Part shown: piece by piece, positions 62,933-64,000 of the stretch
How positions within the stretch are numbered: position 1 is the first letter of the stretch
Layout: each line of letters begins with the position of its first letter
NCBI GenBank assembly: GCA_017617035.1
Contig: JAFZWV010000007.1
Span: 1-64,000, forward strand
Direction of reading: 5' to 3'
Origin: Bacteroidales bacterium
Lineage (GTDB): Bacteria; Bacteroidota; Bacteroidia; Bacteroidales; UBA932
Length of the DNA stretch: 64,000 nucleotides
Position numbers and translations under genes: made by a program
Notes under the pieces: model-generated
The model's database searches: none
Told to the model about the DNA's origin: nothing
What the model saw: the letters and a program-made list of their open reading frames with translations, nothing else

Positions 62933-62963
62933 TTCGAAGGGTCGCGGCTTTTTCTTATATTTG
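62933..62963 (+). promoter_or_regulatory. Promoter of recG
   Basis: TTCG (62933-62936, one mismatch from TTTG), 19-bp spacer, TATATTTG (62956-62963). The ATG follows six bases later. Confidence 0.7.
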
Positions 62964-62969
62964 TAAAGT

Positions 62970-64000
62970 ATGGGAGAGCTTGCGAACGATATTATGTATC
63001 TGAAAGGGGTCGGGCCCAAAAGGGCCGAACTCCTTAAGCGCGAGCTGGGTCTGGAGACCATCGGAGACCTTATACGCCTGTATCCTTTCCGCTATATAGA
63101 CCGCAGTTCCATTCAGCCTATTTCCTCAATAAATCAAGACGTCGCGTCGGTTCAGGTCCAGGCGCGGGTGGTAAGCCGCACGCTTTACGGGCCTTCCGCC
63201 TCGATAGTGCCGACAGACGGCGAGAAGATACATTTCAACGCGGCAAAGCGTCTGAGCGTGATAGTGGAAGACGGTTCCGGCCGTATGGAGATGGTCTTCT
63301 TCAAGGGCATCAGGTGGAATTACGAAAGGATGGCTCCCGGTCAGACCTTTATATTCTTTGGTAAACCATCTGAATTCAACGGCCGTTACAACATGGTCCA
63401 TCCGGAGGTTGATGTTCCCCAGGAAGGGAACATGTCTCAGGGTGCGCTTACTGGCGTTTATCCAAGTACGGAAAAACTCAAGACTGCCGGCATAACCGGT
63501 AAGGTCATGTGCAAGATGCAGAGCGCGGCGCTCGCCCTCTGCCTGCCGGAGATTACCGAGACCCTTCCGGAATACGTGATGGGCGAGCTGGGGCTCTGCA
63601 GCCTTCAGTACGCGCTGAAGAACATCCACTTCCCGTCGGATACCTACGCCCTTCAGAAGGCGACACGCAGGCTCAAGTTCGAAGAACTGTTCCTTCTGCA
63701 ACTCAGCCTCCTCAAACAAAAGTACATACGCTCGCGCGCGGAAAACGGTATCGTCATGCCCAAGGTCGGGCTGGACTTCAACGCCTGTTTCAAGGCTTTG
63801 CCCTACCAGTTGACCGGCGCGCAGCAGCGGGTGATAAAGGAGATACGAGCGGACATGATGTCAGGTCACCAGATGAATCGTCTGCTACAGGGCGATGTCG
63901 GCTCGGGAAAGACTCTGGTGGCGGTCCTGAGTTGCCTTCTGGCGATAGACAACGGTTACCAGACCTGCATCATGGCCCCGACCGAGGTGCTGTCCCAACA
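62970..64000 (+). CDS. recG: ATP-dependent DNA helicase RecG, 3' end beyond the window
   Basis: I translated 343 residues from the ATG at 62970 to the window end without a stop. The start MGELANDIMYLKGVGPKRAELLKRELG is the RecG helix-hairpin region; an OB-fold wedge domain (about 55-150) follows, and the Walker A GDVGSGKT with the preceding LTGAQQRVI (motif Q) starts the helicase core near 285-315. RecG remodels stalled forks. Helicase motifs III to VI lie outside the window. Confidence 0.94.
   Translation, partial: MGELANDIMYLKGVGPKRAELLKRELGLETIGDLIRLYPFRYIDRSSIQPISSINQDVASVQVQARVVSRTLYGPSASIVPTDGEKIHFNAAKRLSVIVEDGSGRMEMVFFKGIRWNYERMAPGQTFIFFGKPSEFNGRYNMVHPEVDVPQEGNMSQGALTGVYPSTEKLKTAGITGKVMCKMQSAALALCLPEITETLPEYVMGELGLCSLQYALKNIHFPSDTYALQKATRRLKFEELFLLQLSLLKQKYIRSRAENGIVMPKVGLDFNACFKALPYQLTGAQQRVIKEIRADMMSGHQMNRLLQGDVGSGKTLVAVLSCLLAIDNGYQTCIMAPTEVLSQ

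Overview
This window looks like chromosome of a Bacteroidales (Bacteroidota) bacterium. The signs are TonB-linked SusC/SusD pairs, SBP-type lipoproteins, a Na+-translocating NADH:quinone reductase, an ATP synthase operon starting atpD-atpC, a near absence of Shine-Dalgarno sites, and many promoters with the Bacteroidota -7 box TAnnTTTG. No 16S rRNA is present, so genus cannot be given. Genes are densely packed, many in long operons with 1-4 nt overlaps.

Layout. (1) 1-4500 is AT-richer by eye and accessory-like. Two DUF4143-type AAA ATPases, each behind a promoter array with 33-nt periodicity, bracket a TIR-domain protein and a small membrane protein; a repeated segment of about 135 bp lies beside each ATPase. 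(2) 4525-13964 (minus) is one probable operon: periplasmic 5'-nucleotidase-like phosphoesterase, SusC, SusD, CotH-like lipoprotein, cysteine synthase CysM and a small unknown protein; a divergent adenosine-deaminase-family gene at 14053 suggests nucleotide or nucleoside scavenging. (3) 15400-19850 holds an AbrB-like regulator with a membrane acyltransferase, an ECF S-component with an FmdE-like protein, tRNA-Asp, a NamZ-like muramidase and a DUF975 membrane protein. (4) 19830-26318 (minus) is a complete F1Fo ATP synthase operon. (5) 26489-33838 (plus) is a six-gene operon: mtnN, sodium:solute symporter, murQ, uvrA, Stealth phosphotransferase and a family 2 glycosyltransferase.

(6) 33833-41873 is a surface phosphodiester-decoration cluster: two LicD transferases, a LicC-LicA fusion, an amidohydrolase, a second LicC-like enzyme, an ornithine-cyclodeaminase-family protein, then a divergent IspD/TarI-like cytidylyltransferase and an NAD-dependent epimerase. 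It encodes activation, kinase and transfer steps but no visible choline importer. (7) 41824-48424 (minus) is nqrABCDEF followed by a translationally coupled lipoprotein. (8) 48499-51466 holds a PcrA/UvrD helicase, a candidate small RNA and an orphan CdiA-C-like nuclease-fold protein. (9) 51564-62906 (minus) is a polysaccharide utilisation locus with GH26, duplicated-domain lipoprotein, SusD, SusC, GH5-like enzyme and S9 peptidase, most simply a beta-mannan system. (10) recG starts at 62970 and runs off the window.

A recurring feature is a -7 box ending only 5-8 nt before the ATG (namZ, mtnN, ispD-like, pcrA, recG, S9 peptidase), which predicts leaderless messages. In these cases an upstream TTG or GTG overlaps the promoter box and was rejected as start.
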